A stretch of DNA of 64,000 nucleotides. It comes from Dromiciops gliroides. Lineage: Eukaryota; Chordata; Mammalia; Microbiotheria; Microbiotheriidae. Below the pieces are notes generated by a model. The model was not told the origin of the DNA. It was given only the letters and a program-made list of their open reading frames with translations, and ran no database searches. The stretch lies in contig NC_057866.1 in the NCBI RefSeq assembly GCF_019393635.1, forward strand, positions 167,584,903 to 167,648,902, written 5' to 3'. Every line of letters begins with the position of its first letter. Position 1 is the first letter of the stretch. Positions 10,615 to 20,446 of the stretch are shown piece after piece. Position numbers and translations under genes: made by a program.

Positions 10615-10735
10615 TTTAAGTGGATAGGGTACTAGACTTAGAGTCAGGAAATCTCAGATATTAGTTGTATGATCCTGGGCAAGTCATTTAACCTTTGCCT
10701 GACTCAGTTTCCTCATCTATAATTGGTCCCTACTT
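10615..10735 (+). mobile_element. MIR-type SINE fragment
   Basis: AGTGGATAGGGTACTAGAC, then GATCCTGGGCAAGTCATTTA and CTCAGTTTCCTCATCTATAA. Confidence 0.75.
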
Positions 10736-11277
10736 AGACCTGCTTCAGCAACACTGGGACGGATAGCCTGAATGTCATATTGATATCAACAGAACCTCCA
10801 AACACCTAGCATTTGTATAGACCCAGTACTGAGAATTTATGGGAAGACAGACAAAATCCAGACAGGATAATAAGGTGGCAGGTCCATGCATCCATCTTAG
10901 CAATGAGTTTGTGACTGGATCTCACAAAATGAGTAAAGAGAAGAGAGCCAGGAAGAGGGATTCAAAATCCCATGGGACAGTGAGAAAATTGTTTTCCCTA
11001 GCCTCTGAAAATTTCACTCTGTGCACATTATGGTTTACTGGTGGCTTTGTGCTTTTATTAGGGCAGATGCCTTTGACTCATTACAATGGGACAGAAATAT
11101 TGATATGCAATAGCAAATGGAAAGAGGCCATGTGTTATAATGAATAGCACCTTGGGCAACTTGAAAAGATAAGTTGTAGGGAAAGAAAGTACCATTCTCT
11201 ATGGGTAAAGTAAGTTCCTCACCAGGACCTTCCTATGTGAAAAATCCCTCTGCTTGATACAGAGCAACAACTTATTT
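10736..11277. other. single-copy sequence
   Basis: Nothing recognised. Open frames are short and have no known motif. Confidence 0.45.
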
Positions 11278-11290
11278 AAAATGTATAGTT

Positions 11291-11447
11291 CTGGGGCAGC
11301 TAGATGGTGCAGTGGATAGAGCACTGACCCTGGATTCAGGAGTACCTGAATTCAAATCCAGCCTCAGACACTTGACACTAGCTGTGTGACCCTGGGCAAA
11401 TCACTTAACCCCCCATTGCCCCACAAAAAAAAATTAAAAATAGAAAA
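11291..11447 (+). mobile_element. SINE-A
   Basis: Full-length with a perfect 13-bp TSD (AAATGTATAGTTC-type; AAATGTATAGTT at 11278-11289 and 11448-11459). The tail is A-rich with T interruptions. An oppositely oriented SINE-A lies about 60 bp downstream. Confidence 0.94.
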
Positions 11448-11507
11448 AAAATGTATAGTTTCATTTTTCAGAACACTTGTTTCCATTTGTCTGATTCTAT
11501 CATTGTA

Positions 11508-11660
11508 CCTTTTTTTGGGGGGGGGGCAGGGCAATGAGGGCTAAGTGACTTGCCCAGGGTCACACAGCTAGTAAGTGTCAAGTGTCTGAGGCTGGATTTG
11601 AGCTCACATCCTCCTGAATCCAGGGCTGGTGCTTTATCCACTTGGTCACCTAGCTTCCCC
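11508..11660 (-). mobile_element. SINE-A
   Basis: Minus-strand copy with a T/G-rich tail at 11508-11526. The head is mutated (CTTGGTCACCTAGCTTCCCC). It forms an inverted pair with the preceding SINE-A. Confidence 0.9.
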
Positions 11661-11757
11661 CTCAACATTAATTTTTTATGCGATTTTAAGTTCCAAATTT
11701 TTCTGCTTCCCCTTTCCCCTCCCCAAGACAGCAAGCAATCTGATATCGATTTAAAGA
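11661..11757 (-). mobile_element. L1 3'UTR fragment
   Basis: Antisense L1 3'UTR text: AAGTTCCAAATTTTTCTGC, then CAAGACAGCAAGCAATCTGA. Confidence 0.8.
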
Positions 11758-11762
11758 AGTCT

Positions 11763-11865
11763 TGGGGGGCACTGAGGGGTTAATCAAGTTACTCACACAG
11801 CTAATATGTATATAAATCTAGGTCTTCCTGTCTCCAAGGCTGGCCCTCTACCCACTGCACAATGC
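11763..11865 (-). mobile_element. degenerate tRNA-SINE
   Basis: Reversed SINE body with TCACACAGCTAATATG and CTCTACCCACTGCACAATG. Inserted between two pieces of antisense L1. Confidence 0.55.
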
Positions 11866-11871
11866 TATCTT

Positions 11872-12045
11872 TATAGAAGACTATTTGTATTGCTTTCATT
11901 TACTTTAGAGTAAGTCGTTTTGTCTATTTTTCTCATGGTTCTCTTTTCTTCACTTTGCAGCATTTCATGGAATTCACCCCAAGTTTCTCTAAGATCCTGG
12001 TATTTTGTAATTCTTTGTATCTTATAGTAAAACTATATTCCTAAG
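11872..12045 (-). mobile_element. L1 3' end fragment, diverged
   Basis: Diverged antisense L1: TTCTCATGGTTCTCTTTTCT, CACTTTGCAGCATTTCATGG, AAGTTTCTCTAAGATCCTG. Likely the same L1 as 11661-11757. Confidence 0.6.
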
Positions 12046-12228
12046 AGAAGTGTGGCAGAGCAGATAGAGAGATTGTGTCAGGATCAGGAAGACCCGACTC
12101 CACTGTAAAATGAGGATAGTAATAGCATCTATCTCCCAGGATTTGAGTGAGGATCAATGAAATATTCTTTGCCAAAGTGCTCAGGACAGTGTCAGGCATG
12201 TAGTAGAAGCTTAAGAAAGACTAGTTTC
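12046..12228 (+). mobile_element. MIR-type SINE with internal deletion
   Basis: The head is followed directly by CACTGTAAAATGAGGATAGT and a tail TGTCAGGCATGTAGTAGAAG, so the middle is missing. Confidence 0.7.
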
Positions 12229-12374
12229 TGGGGGAAGCTAGGTAGAACAGTGGATAAAACACTGGCCCTGGATTCAGGAGGATCTGAGTTCAAATGCGGC
12301 CTCAGACACTTGGCACTTACTAGCTGTGTGATCCTGGGCAAGTCACTTAACCCTCATTGCCCCCCCCCCAAAAA
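12229..12374 (+). mobile_element. SINE-A
   Basis: Full-length with a perfect 16-bp TSD AAGAAAGACTAGTTTC (12213-12228 and 12375-12390). It is inserted at the end of a MIR-type copy. A run of C precedes the A tail. Confidence 0.95.
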
Positions 12375-12390
12375 AAGAAAGACTAGTTTC

Positions 12391-12736
12391 CTTCTTTCCT
12401 TCCCACATCAGTGACCTTACACCACCACAGGGCTAGGAAAAGGTGTCAGGGGAAGTGGTGCTGAAGCAGTAGGTCTGTCTGATAGTAGTGATCAGGGGCC
12501 AGGTCAGGGAATAGGCGCAGATGGGCCACACAGCACACAGAGAAAGCCAAGCTGAGGAGATCCTTCCAAGGGAAAGGAAGCTCATGCTCTGTGCTTTGGC
12601 TATTCTTGGATGAGTGACTCCTGCCTGGCTACAGCTCTAGTCTCCCATTGCATCCCCCAATATTATATCTTCATTTTTATGGTGGAATATATGTCCTGAG
12701 GCTCATCACTGGAGGGTGTGGCTACAAGGGGAGGAG
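12391..12736. other. single-copy sequence
   Basis: Nothing recognised. Confidence 0.4.
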
Positions 12737-12740
12737 TGTG

Positions 12741-12790
<50 letters not shown>
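12737..12790 (+). repeat. (TG)n microsatellite
   Basis: About 25 TG units, pure except at the left edge. Confidence 0.98.
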
Positions 12791-12793
<3 letters not shown>

Positions 12794-13016
12794 TCATAGA
12801 TAGTTGAACTATTGATGTAATAAGGGACTTGAAATGTTCAGATGGAGGGAAAAGGTTTAGTCACTTTAATAAATCTCTAGCATAAGCTCATAGTAAGATG
12901 TGAAAACCCTTCATCGTGATGAGGGATACAGAGAGGGGAACCCCTGAGAGACCCATCCGGGGTGTTTTCATTCCAACAGGAAGAGTGTCTTAACCCTAAG
13001 GAATGGCTACTTAAAC
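12791..13016. other. single-copy sequence
   Basis: Nothing recognised. Confidence 0.4.
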
Positions 13017-13175
13017 AAAAAAATAAAAAAATAAATAAACGAATGAATGAATAAGTAAATAAATGAATGAATAAATAAATAAGAAATGAATCGATCAATC
13101 AATCAATAAATGAATAAATAAATGAATGGATGGATGGATGGATAGATAGATAGATAGGTAAGTTAGTAAGTAAAA
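13017..13175 (+). repeat. compound tetranucleotide array
   Basis: Drifts along its length through AAAT, GAAT, GATC/AATC, GGAT, GATA and GTAA units, a patchwork made by successive mutation and expansion of related tetramers. Confidence 0.95.
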
Positions 13176-13244
13176 AGAATGGATACTTGATGGTGGCTAG
13201 GGTCTGGGTTGCCCAGAGTAGTTTTGTCTCTGTGACTAGGGATT

Positions 13245-13340
13245 GATTCATTCGTTGTATTTGTATCTCCAGTGTCTAGCACAGTGCCAGGTACACAGTA
13301 GGTATTTAATAAGTGTTTGCTAATTGGTTGATTGTTTTAT
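13245..13340 (+). mobile_element. L2-type LINE 3' end
   Basis: TCTAGCACAGTGCCAGGTAC, then CAGTAGGTATTTAATAAGTG and a TTGGTTGATTG end. Confidence 0.75.
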
Positions 13341-13509
13341 TATGGCACCCTGCAAATCATACCATAGTGGCTACTTTCAATTTTAAGAAGTATCCTCTAA
13401 ACTTTAAACTATATCCAGAAAGTCTTCCAAATATGAGTGAATGACAGTATCCCACTTCTGGCTAATGGGATCAGGTCCCATTTTTTTCTAATAACTCTTC
13501 AATCGATCC

Positions 13510-13548
<39 letters not shown>

Positions 13549-13552
13549 TATA
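13510..13552 (+). repeat. (TA)n(CA)n microsatellite
   Basis: Pure TA run passing into CA. Confidence 0.97.
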
Positions 13553-13925
13553 TCCCTAAGCAATGGGGATAGAAAGACAAAAGTGAAAAAATTCCTACCT
13601 TTCAAGGAGCTTACAGTCTAGGGTCTAGCTTAAAGACAAATTGTGTGCATGTATACATGTGTGGATATGTATATATGTATATCTATTTGTATATATGTAT
13701 ATATTTGTGCATGTGTAATTTGCATATATAATACACATGTATACACAAATAGATATGAGATTATTTGGAGAAGAGGCACTACCAACTGGTGGATCAGAAG
13801 GGGCCTCATGTGAAAGTTAGTACTTGAGCTAAACCTTGAAGTAATCAAGGATTTCAAGAAGCAGAAATGAGGAGGGAGGGTATCCCAGGCACAGCCAGCA
13901 CAAACAAAGGCATATAGGAGGCAAG
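13553..13925 (+). mobile_element. repeat D with internal AT-rich expansion
   Basis: Family D text GGGGATAGAAAGACAAAAG and TCAAGGAGCTTACAGTCTAG is followed by a TATG-rich expansion at 13640-13750, then the later D text of GCCTCATGTGAAAGT and GAGGAGGGAGGGTATCCCAG. Confidence 0.7.
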
Positions 13926-14096
13926 GATGCCATCTGCTTTCTTGTAGAGGGAAAAGACAGGAGGGCAAAAAAAAAATCCCAGCTGTCACCCAGGGGGTGG
14001 GGGTGGGGTATGTATCTCACTTCCATTTTTCTCTATGAAAACTTAAGAGGAGAGAGAAATGGAGCAAATTTCTGGAAGATTGCAGGCCAGATGTCT

Positions 14097-14280
14097 GCAG
14101 AGAGACACAGAGAGCGAGAGACAGAGAATGAGAGACAGAGACAGAGACAGAGAGACAGAGAGAAAGAAAGAGAGACAGAGACAGACAGAGACAGAGAGAC
14201 AGATACAGGCAGAGACACAGAGAAAGAGACACAGAAAGAGAGAGACAGAGACAGAGAGACAAAGACAGAGACAGAGAGAT
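14097..14280 (+). repeat. (GAGACA)n purine array
   Basis: Imperfect GAGA/GACAGA repeat of about 185 bp. Long open frames on both strands here are artefacts of the six-base period. Confidence 0.95.
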
Positions 14281-14985
14281 GTTTAAAAATCATCTTGTAG
14301 TCCTCTGCCCAACCCTCCCCTCTATATTTCCCCTTTATGCAAGAGTACTTTTATAGCGAATGAAAAGAATATTGATGGCATAGGATGTCAACCTGGGATC
14401 CATATGATTCAAATGGGATTCAATTCTCAGAGTACTGGCCCGTAGCCTCCAGACAGCTAAAAATGCTCTTGGAATCCTCCTGAGGGCTGCCGAGTTCCAA
14501 CTCTGTCATCCTATCAGCTGACATCATCCCTGTTCAGGCAATGAAGAAAGATTATCCGCCACCGAAGAATGGCCTTCCAGAATCCTTAATTAATTAATCA
14601 CCATAAATCAAGGTGGCAGGAGGAGGGCATGTTCATGCAGTCATAGTCACCTTTTGCTCAATTCTTTCCACCCTCACATTCACCAATTAGCTTTATGGGC
14701 ATCTCATTTCCCTGCCAAGGCCTCCCATAAAGGTATTTATCACCTTCTGCTCTGGTTAGCCAAAAAATTCGTCTGAATCTCCCAGTAGAGTTAGAGATAC
14801 AATTCCAGCAAATCCTATTCTTCTGAGATATACCTTTAGATGAAGCAGGAGGGAAGAGTGGGTGACAGCTTTTAAGTGTCCTGCTGGGGTTTTCTCTAGG
14901 ACCCCCTACTTAGTAATTCTTCCTGGCTTAGACCAACTGAGAATGCCCAGAATTCAATTTGCTTTTGAGTACATGGGATCAGAAA
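14281..14985. other. single-copy block, candidate conserved noncoding DNA
   Basis: About 700 bp with no repeat I recognise, in a window otherwise filled with repeats. It holds clustered homeodomain-type words (CCTTAATTAATTAATC near 14584, CACCAATTAGC near 14680) and balanced base composition. No convincing coding frame. Function is inferred only from being repeat-free. Confidence 0.35.
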
Positions 14986-15047
14986 TTCTAGAGGTAGAAA
15001 GAGACTTTGGCATTGCCTGCTCCAACCTCCTCATTTAATTTTATTTT
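14985..15047 (-). mobile_element. MIR-type fragment
   Basis: AATTCTAGAGGTAGAAAGAG, then TGCTCCAACCTCCTCATTT, typical of antisense MIR-type 3' text. Confidence 0.6.
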
Positions 15048-15235
15048 ACGTTCACCTTTTGTTTTTATACCACAGTTATTTCTCCTTAACTCCTACCCCA
15101 CCCCCAATCAATTCTCCCTCATTAAAAAAAATCAGCAAAGCTAACACATACAGGAATGTAATGGCAGTATCTATTGTTCATTTCTCACCAGTAGTCCCCA
15201 CCTCTTATCTAAGAGAAATGAGTATGTTGCATTGC
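15048..15235 (-). mobile_element. L1 3'UTR fragment, diverged
   Basis: TTTTGTTTTTATACCACAGT and CAATTCTCCCTCATTAAAAA match antisense L1 3'UTR. A similar fragment is at 45030-45112. Confidence 0.5.
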
Positions 15236-15570
15236 AGTGGGATATAATGGAAAGAATATTGGCTCTGGGGTGGGAGGACGTGGGTTTGAATCCTATCTCT
15301 GGTTGCCCATTCGACCTTGAGCAAGGCAACCTCTCTTCGCCTCAGTTTCTTCATCTGTAAAATGAGGAGATGAGACATCATGGCATAGTGGTAAGAGTGC
15401 CAGCTTTGGAGTTTGAGAATGTGGATGCAAAATCTAGTTCTGCCCCTCACTCCCAGAGGAAACTCGGGCAAGTCACTTAATGTTCCAAAACTCAATTTCC
15501 TTACCTGAAAAATAAGGGAGTTGGATTAGTGGCATATGAGGTTCCTTCCAGCTCTAAATGTATAAACCCT
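15236..15570 (+). mobile_element. two MIR copies in tandem
   Basis: First copy 15236-15374 (CTCAGTTTCTTCATCTGTAA). A second head starts at 15375 (GGCATAGTGGTAAGAGTGCC) and runs to GGTTCCTTCCAGCTCTAAAT. Same orientation, both diverged. Confidence 0.8.
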
Positions 15571-15614
15571 CTAGGGACTGACTGCCTCAGAGGAGTCTGG
15601 CTGCTTCTTAGCCT

Positions 15615-15815
15615 TGTTATTTCCATCCCTGTGATCACTGTGTACATTGTTCTGTTGGGTCGGCTTTTCCTCCCTTCATAACTTCATAGGATTCTGAGTC
15701 CTTGCTGTGTTTCTCTGAACTCTTCATATTTGTCATTTCTTATGGCCCTATCATGCCACCATTTTTTCAGCAATTCTCCAATCAGCAACCTCTTCTTTTT
15801 GCAGAAGAAGAAGTA
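15615..15815 (-). mobile_element. L1 3' end fragment, diverged
   Basis: TTCTCTGAACTCTTCATATT, TGTCATTTCTTATGGCCC, then CAATTCTCCAATCAGCAACC, an old antisense L1. Confidence 0.6.
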
Positions 15816-16042
15816 GGTAGTAATCCGGTAGACCCCGAGCTCTAGACTCATCTCATCTTGATTGGCTCTTCCATGGTGCTGCTGCATGCCAATTGAGAGC
15901 CCACAATACTACACTTGGGTCAATACTTAAAGAGTCCACAGTTTCATGGGGGGGTGGGAGAGGGCCTCCAAGGATGCAGATCAGACTTGATAGATGACCT
16001 TCATTCTTACTTGTAGCTTATTTTTTTTTGAAAATCATCCAT
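15816..16042. other. single-copy sequence
   Basis: Nothing recognised. Confidence 0.35.
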
Positions 16043-16327
16043 ACTATTGTGCCATAAGAAATCATGAAATCGAGGGATTCATAGGCAGACTTGCATAAAC
16101 CGACTCCAAGCAAAATAAGGACCTCCAGGAGAATAGTTTACAGTGACATAAATGAAAATGGCACTTAAAGACATCTAAATTTGATCCATGAAGTGCCTAA
16201 TGGTTGCTTCAAAGGATTGATGGTACAGTATGTCTCTTGCCTTTGGTCAGAGAGGTGGGGGTAGGTGTAGAATAAGGCATACAATACCAGATATGGCCAA
16301 CACAATCGTTTTGTTTATATGTTTTGT

Positions 16328-16380
<53 letters not shown>

Positions 16381-16445
16381 GCACAGGGGGGAGTCATTGG
16401 AATGTAAAAAAAATGGTATAGATAGTTCTTTGGGCTTTTTTTTTT
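16043..16445 (+). mobile_element. LINE (L1-like) 3' end
   Basis: Sense text TAAGAAATCATGAAATCGAG, AGGAGAATAGTTTACAGTGA, GACATCTAAATTTGATCCAT and ATATGTCTCTTGCC-like words match an old marsupial L1 3' end. A (TG)n array interrupts its 3'UTR. Confidence 0.7.
16327..16383 (+). repeat. (TG)n microsatellite
   Basis: About 25 TG units with one CG. Confidence 0.98.
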
Positions 16446-17060
16446 CACAAATTCAGCCTTCTCATGAACCTCTTTCTGAACCTGGTGAAACTCCAACTCC
16501 AACAGTGGGGTTAACACAGGATCATTTCGGTAGGACCTTTGGTAAGAGAGAATCCTCTTGGCCAGTACGGCCTTCTCATACCTAGTGTCACCTCTGCATC
16601 CCAGCAAGGTACCAGAGCAGGGCTTCAGGAGAGGAACACCGCTCTAAATTAGGAAAAAAACGAATGTGTGCATCTGATTGAATTAAAGTAATTATTCCCT
16701 CCCTGCTTAGCAATCCTTTCTCTCCCAAGAACTAGGGCAGCTGCTGCCACAGCTTTAAAAATAAACTTCTTGGGACCAGAGCTGGCTCATGAGAGAGTTC
16801 TCAAAATTAGGGGATAGGACAGTTGTGCCTGTGAGGCAAAACACCATCTAGTACGTGTGCCTTGCCTATCCATTATGTGGCAGGTAAAACTAAATGTGTG
16901 TGGTTACCCGATCTGTCCACCCAATAATTATATTCTCACAATTACTATTACTCTAATATGTGTTCCTTGCCTATCCTAATAATCCATCCTTTGTTGCTGT
17001 TGGGAAACCTACTCTTCCTCTTGGGTCCTAGAAGAAGACATATATTGACAAATAAAATTC
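16446..17060. other. single-copy sequence
   Basis: No repeat or gene recognised. The part around 16640-16760 (ATTGAATTAAAGTAATTATT words) could be noncoding regulatory DNA but there is no direct evidence. Confidence 0.35.
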
Positions 17061-17063
17061 AAC

Positions 17064-17370
17064 AGGAGCAGTGTGGTCATGGGTAGAAGGTTGACCTTGG
17101 AGTCACCATTACTTACTAGTTGTGTGACTCCGGGTTAGTTACCCTGTTTGAGCTACACGTTCCTTGCATATAAAATGTGGGTGATACATGCAGGACCTGC
17201 CTCATAGGGTTGTATGGTTCCAGGCCAGTAACCTATCCTCTCCAAACCTTTGATTCCTTATCTGTAAAATGGGGGTTCTTAATACCCTAGGACCTAGCTT
17301 ATAGGGCTAGTATGAGGAGAAAATAAGAGAGTGCGTGTACACTTCTTTGCAAACTCCAAAGCTCTCTCTG
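17064..17370 (+). mobile_element. two MIR-type fragments
   Basis: 17064-17222 has TAGTTGTGTGACTCCGGG and CATAGGGTTGTATGG. 17222-17370 is a second 3' half with TTCCTTATCTGTAAAATGGG. Confidence 0.7.
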
Positions 17371-17890
17371 TATGGGTTCTATCATTACTGGACCTGACAA
17401 AATATGCTGACATGTCAGCAGGGCTGATGCTATCTCTTTCTGAAAGCATGCACTCACCTCCCTGTCTCTGGATCACCTCATATATTCAGAGAGACAACAA
17501 AGGTCCATTGTTTTTTGTCTCCATTGCCCCCTTGCGAATGAATCTGTCTCTTCTTCCTCTCTCAACAGGAGGTATCTTGATAGGCCCTTTCCAACGTCTT
17601 AAACCCAGGCAGACAGAGTAATTACCCATAAAGTTGCATGAACAATAACATATAATTACAAGACTGTACTTGGAAGTTAATAAAGAAATAATTCCCTGTT
17701 TGTAACGTTTTCTGTTGTACTAATTGACCTTTCACTGCCTGATGGGGGAGGTTAACTCCTTTTCACAGAAGTCTCCCAACATATCCAAAAGCCTGGGCAG
17801 ATTTGCCTCCCTTAAGGCTCTCCTGATGCTCTATGGATTACTTCACTTATGTATGTTCAAATAAATGAACATTTTTTTAATAGCAGTTGG
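17371..17890. other. single-copy block containing a 16-bp perfect palindrome
   Basis: No repeat family recognised. TGCTGACATGTCAGCA at 17405-17420 is its own reverse complement. AATTAC/TAATTA words cluster at 17615-17735. Confidence 0.4.
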
Positions 17891-17894
17891 GGAG

Positions 17895-18000
17895 GTGCAA
17901 GGTGCTTTCCTCACAATGACCTTATAATGTAGGTAAATAACATGCCCATTTTAGAGATGAGGAAACTAAGGTCTTAAACTGTTAAGTGTTCAGGTCTGTT
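17895..18000 (-). mobile_element. MIR fragment
   Basis: CCCATTTTAGAGATGAGGAAA then TTAAGTGTTCAGGTC. Confidence 0.7.
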
Positions 18001-18019
18001 GGCCCAGCCCTATAAAATG

Positions 18020-18242
18020 GATTATTATGGGAAGCTGAGGCTGTTGTAGTTGTGAGCTTTAGTAGACCAGTCTGGTGTCTGAACCAAGTCCAACATCAAT
18101 ATGCTGAATCCCCAGGATAGAAAGGCACTGGGCTGCCTAAAGAAAGATGAACCAGGCCAGGCTAGAAAGCGTCTGTGCCAGTCGGTATTTGAGTGGCCAG
18201 TATACTCCCAGAGCCTGGGCAAGATAGGGAGATCCAGTATCC

Positions 18243-18246
<4 letters not shown>
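18020..18246 (+). pseudogene. RN7SL pseudogene: 7SL (SRP) RNA pseudogene
   Basis: Retrocopy of 7SL, the RNA scaffold of the signal recognition particle. Matching blocks occur in the right order: GGGAAGCTGAGGCTG (Alu domain), CAACATCAATATGCTGA, GGCTGCCTAAAGAAAGATGA and ACCAGGCCAGGCTAGAAAGC (S domain), then GAGCCTGGGCAAGATAGGGA near the 3' end. It lacks a recognisable first ~45 nt, has several internal deletions and many substitutions, and runs at its 3' end into an A-run and a (GA)n array. Not a functional gene. Family assignment is by recalled 7SL sequence; a covariance-model search would settle it. Confidence 0.88.
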
Positions 18247-18319
<73 letters not shown>

Positions 18320-18340
18320 GAAGAAGAAGAAGAAAAAGAG
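18247..18340 (+). repeat. (GA)n(GAA)n microsatellite
   Basis: About 35 GA units and then GAA units. It begins exactly in the A-rich 3' tail of the 7SL pseudogene, as if expanded from it. Confidence 0.97.
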
Positions 18341-18400
18341 GTTAAGCGACCTGCTCATCATTATACAGCTGTCTTTTGATTTGGTCCTCCTGCCATCTGC
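18341..18400 (-). mobile_element. degenerate tRNA-SINE/MIR fragment
   Basis: GGTTAAGCGACCTGCTCATC, then TTATACAGCTGTC. Confidence 0.45.
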
Positions 18401-18539
18401 CAGAATGAATGAGCACTCAGTTAACAACGGCATTTTTGTAAATGGCTTTGGCTGCACAAGCTAATAGAAATGATGAGTCCCCTGATTAATTCTTTCCTTT
18501 TTTGTTGTGTTAAATAAATGCACTTCTCTTCCCCATGCT

Positions 18540-18690
18540 TCAAATCCTGCTTCTGAAGCTTATTGCCTGAGTGACCTTGGGCAAGTCACTTAACTCAGAA
18601 AGGGGGGGAGGGCAGGGTTAGGCAGAATCTTACCCAGGCCTTCTAGTTCCAAGTCCAGAACTCTTTTTACTCTATAAACCACACATTTCT
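18540..18690. mobile_element. MIR fragments
   Basis: Plus-strand piece (TGACCTTGGGCAAGTCACTT at about 18570), followed by a weak minus-strand piece up to 18690. Confidence 0.55.
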
Positions 18691-18784
18691 TTCTCATTCG
18701 GAAACTGTAACTACCAACTGACAAATTCAGGTGGCTCCTGCTGAGAAGATTTTTAAAAGCTGTCTTCAAGTCTTTGCAGGGATG

Positions 18785-18950
18785 ACATAGAAAAGAGAGA
18801 TTAGACTTGTTTGGGCCCTGGGGGAAGAACTAGAAGCAAAGGGTGAAAGTGACAAAGACTCCTGATGTAAGGAGACAACTGTAGTTGTCTCAAAAAAGGG
18901 TGGGTTCCTCCCTTACTAGAAATCAAGCAAAGACTAGCTGACTCGTTTGT
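18785..18950 (+). mobile_element. L3/CR1 LINE 3' fragment
   Basis: ATTAGACTTGTTTGGGCCCT, GAACTAGAAGCAAAGGGTGA and TGGGTTCCTCCCTTACTAGA follow the order of the CR1-like L3 3' end. Confidence 0.65.
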
Positions 18951-18986
18951 TGACTAGGCCAAACTGGATCATAAGAGCTTATTCTT

Positions 18987-19132
18987 GGGGCAGCTGGGTG
19001 GCGCAGTGGATAGAGCACTGACCCTGGAGTCAGGAGTACCTGAGTTCAAATCTGGCCTCAGACACTTAACACTTACTAGCTGTGTGACCCTGGGCAAGTC
19101 ACTTAACCCTAATTGCCTCACTAAAAAAAAAT
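18987..19132 (+). mobile_element. SINE-A
   Basis: Full-length with a perfect 16-bp TSD ATAAGAGCTTATTCTT (18971-18986 and 19133-19148). Confidence 0.97.
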
Positions 19133-19148
19133 ATAAGAGCTTATTCTT

Positions 19149-19440
19149 AAATTTTCAGTGTGAGCATTTATACCTCGGAAATTGGCATATGTTACAAATA
19201 AAGGCTCGATTTATTTATTGTTTTTTTCTGTTATTATTGTTATTGTGACTATGCTATGTTTGACTTTTTTATGTTTGACTACTTTTTACAATTTGTTATT
19301 ATTGACTATTTAGACTTAAGAAAGTGATGGAGAAAATGTTAATAATCCAGATTAAATTCAAAGGTATGTCCTGGTTTTCAGAGAGCTGGTTGTTAAACTT
19401 TTTACTAGCACATCCCTGGTTGATGAGATTTTTTTCCCCC
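19149..19440 (+). mobile_element. repeat G copy 1
   Basis: Shares ordered blocks with 36780-37085: TTTTCAG...GCATTTA, TTAGACTTA...AAAGTGA...GAGA, GGTTAAATT-like text, TTTACTAGCACA/TTTACCAGCACA and CCTGGTTGAT. I recognise it as an interspersed family but cannot name it. Confidence 0.7.
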
Positions 19441-19830
19441 TTGTTCAAATTCAAAGGGTTCTAGATCTAGCTCTGGAAAGAAGCTTAAAGTTTATTTAGT
19501 CCAAAGCTTCTTAAACTGTGGGTTGTGACCCCATATGAGGTCACATAACTGAATGTGGGGGACACAAAAAATTTGGAAACAGTAAAAGGTTACGTATAAC
19601 TATTTTATATACCTATATAGGCTGGGCTCAGGTAAAAATTTCTCATTCAAAAAAGGGTCGTGCATGGAAAAAGTTTAAGAAGCTCTGCTCTGGTCTAATT
19701 ATTTCGTTTTATAGATAAGGAAACTAAAGTCAAAGGAATTTAAATGCCTTGTCCCAGACCCTGAAGGTATTGAGCATCTGAGGCTGGATTGGGATCATGG
19801 TCCTTTGACTCCAAGACCAGCTACCTTTCC
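19441..19830 (-). mobile_element. MIR-type SINE, split by a DNA transposon
   Basis: Left part to 19501 (TTCTAGATCTAGCTCTGGAA) and right part from 19688 (TTTTATAGATAAGGAAACTA, GAGGCTGGATTGGGATCATG) read as one antisense MIR-type element interrupted by 19502-19687. Confidence 0.65.
19502..19687. mobile_element. short hAT-like DNA transposon (MITE)
   Basis: About 186 bp with terminal inverted repeats: CAAAGCTTCTTAAACT at the left and AGTTTAAGAAGCTCTG at the right. The interior, with GTGACCCCATATGAGGTCAC, is noncoding. The 8-bp flanks are only partly alike, so the TSD is decayed. Confidence 0.75.
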
Positions 19831-19974
19831 CCCTGTTCCTGGCCTAGATGGATGGTCACTGAGTTCCGTAGAGTTCCTACATCCTCCTGTCTCAGCTCTC
19901 TTGTCACCTCCCAGAGGCAAGTTACAAAAAGAAGACAATCATCAGACCTTTGCCTCCAGTACAAGTGAAAATGC

Positions 19975-20180
19975 AAATTGTAATAGTTTACACTCATTTC
20001 TGTGCTGCTGCTTCTTCACAACCCTCTAAGGGAGATAGTGAATTACCCCCATTTTTCAGGAGAGGAAACCGAGATTGAGAGAGGCGAGATAGCTTGTCTG
20101 CGGTCAGAAGGGCCACAGCTGGGACTCCAGAGCAGGCCTTTCAGTGCCAAGGCCAGTACTTTTTGTGCTACACCATGTGC
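19975..20180 (-). mobile_element. MIR
   Basis: CCCCCATTTTTCAGGAGAGG, GATTGAGAGAGGCGAGATAG and GGACTCCAGAGCAGGCC follow antisense MIR order. Confidence 0.75.
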
Positions 20181-20432
20181 CCTCTGTGAATTGACACACT
20201 ATATTTAGCGATCTGTGCTGAGTTTTTATTAGTGGAGACTTTTTTACTCTGCATCATCAGCTCTACCTTCATTTCCCTTTCAAACACCTAGCCTAATTAT
20301 TTATCCTCACATTTAATATCTCCCTGGAAAAACGGACCCTTCCAACCATGAAGAAACAAGAATCCCTTTTTCCTATGACCCAGTGATTGGGACATCTCTC
20401 AGGAGAATTTGGGAAAAGAGAACTCCTGAATA
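20181..20432. other. single-copy sequence
   Basis: Nothing recognised. Confidence 0.4.
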
Positions 20433-20446
20433 TGAGAAAAAGCATT

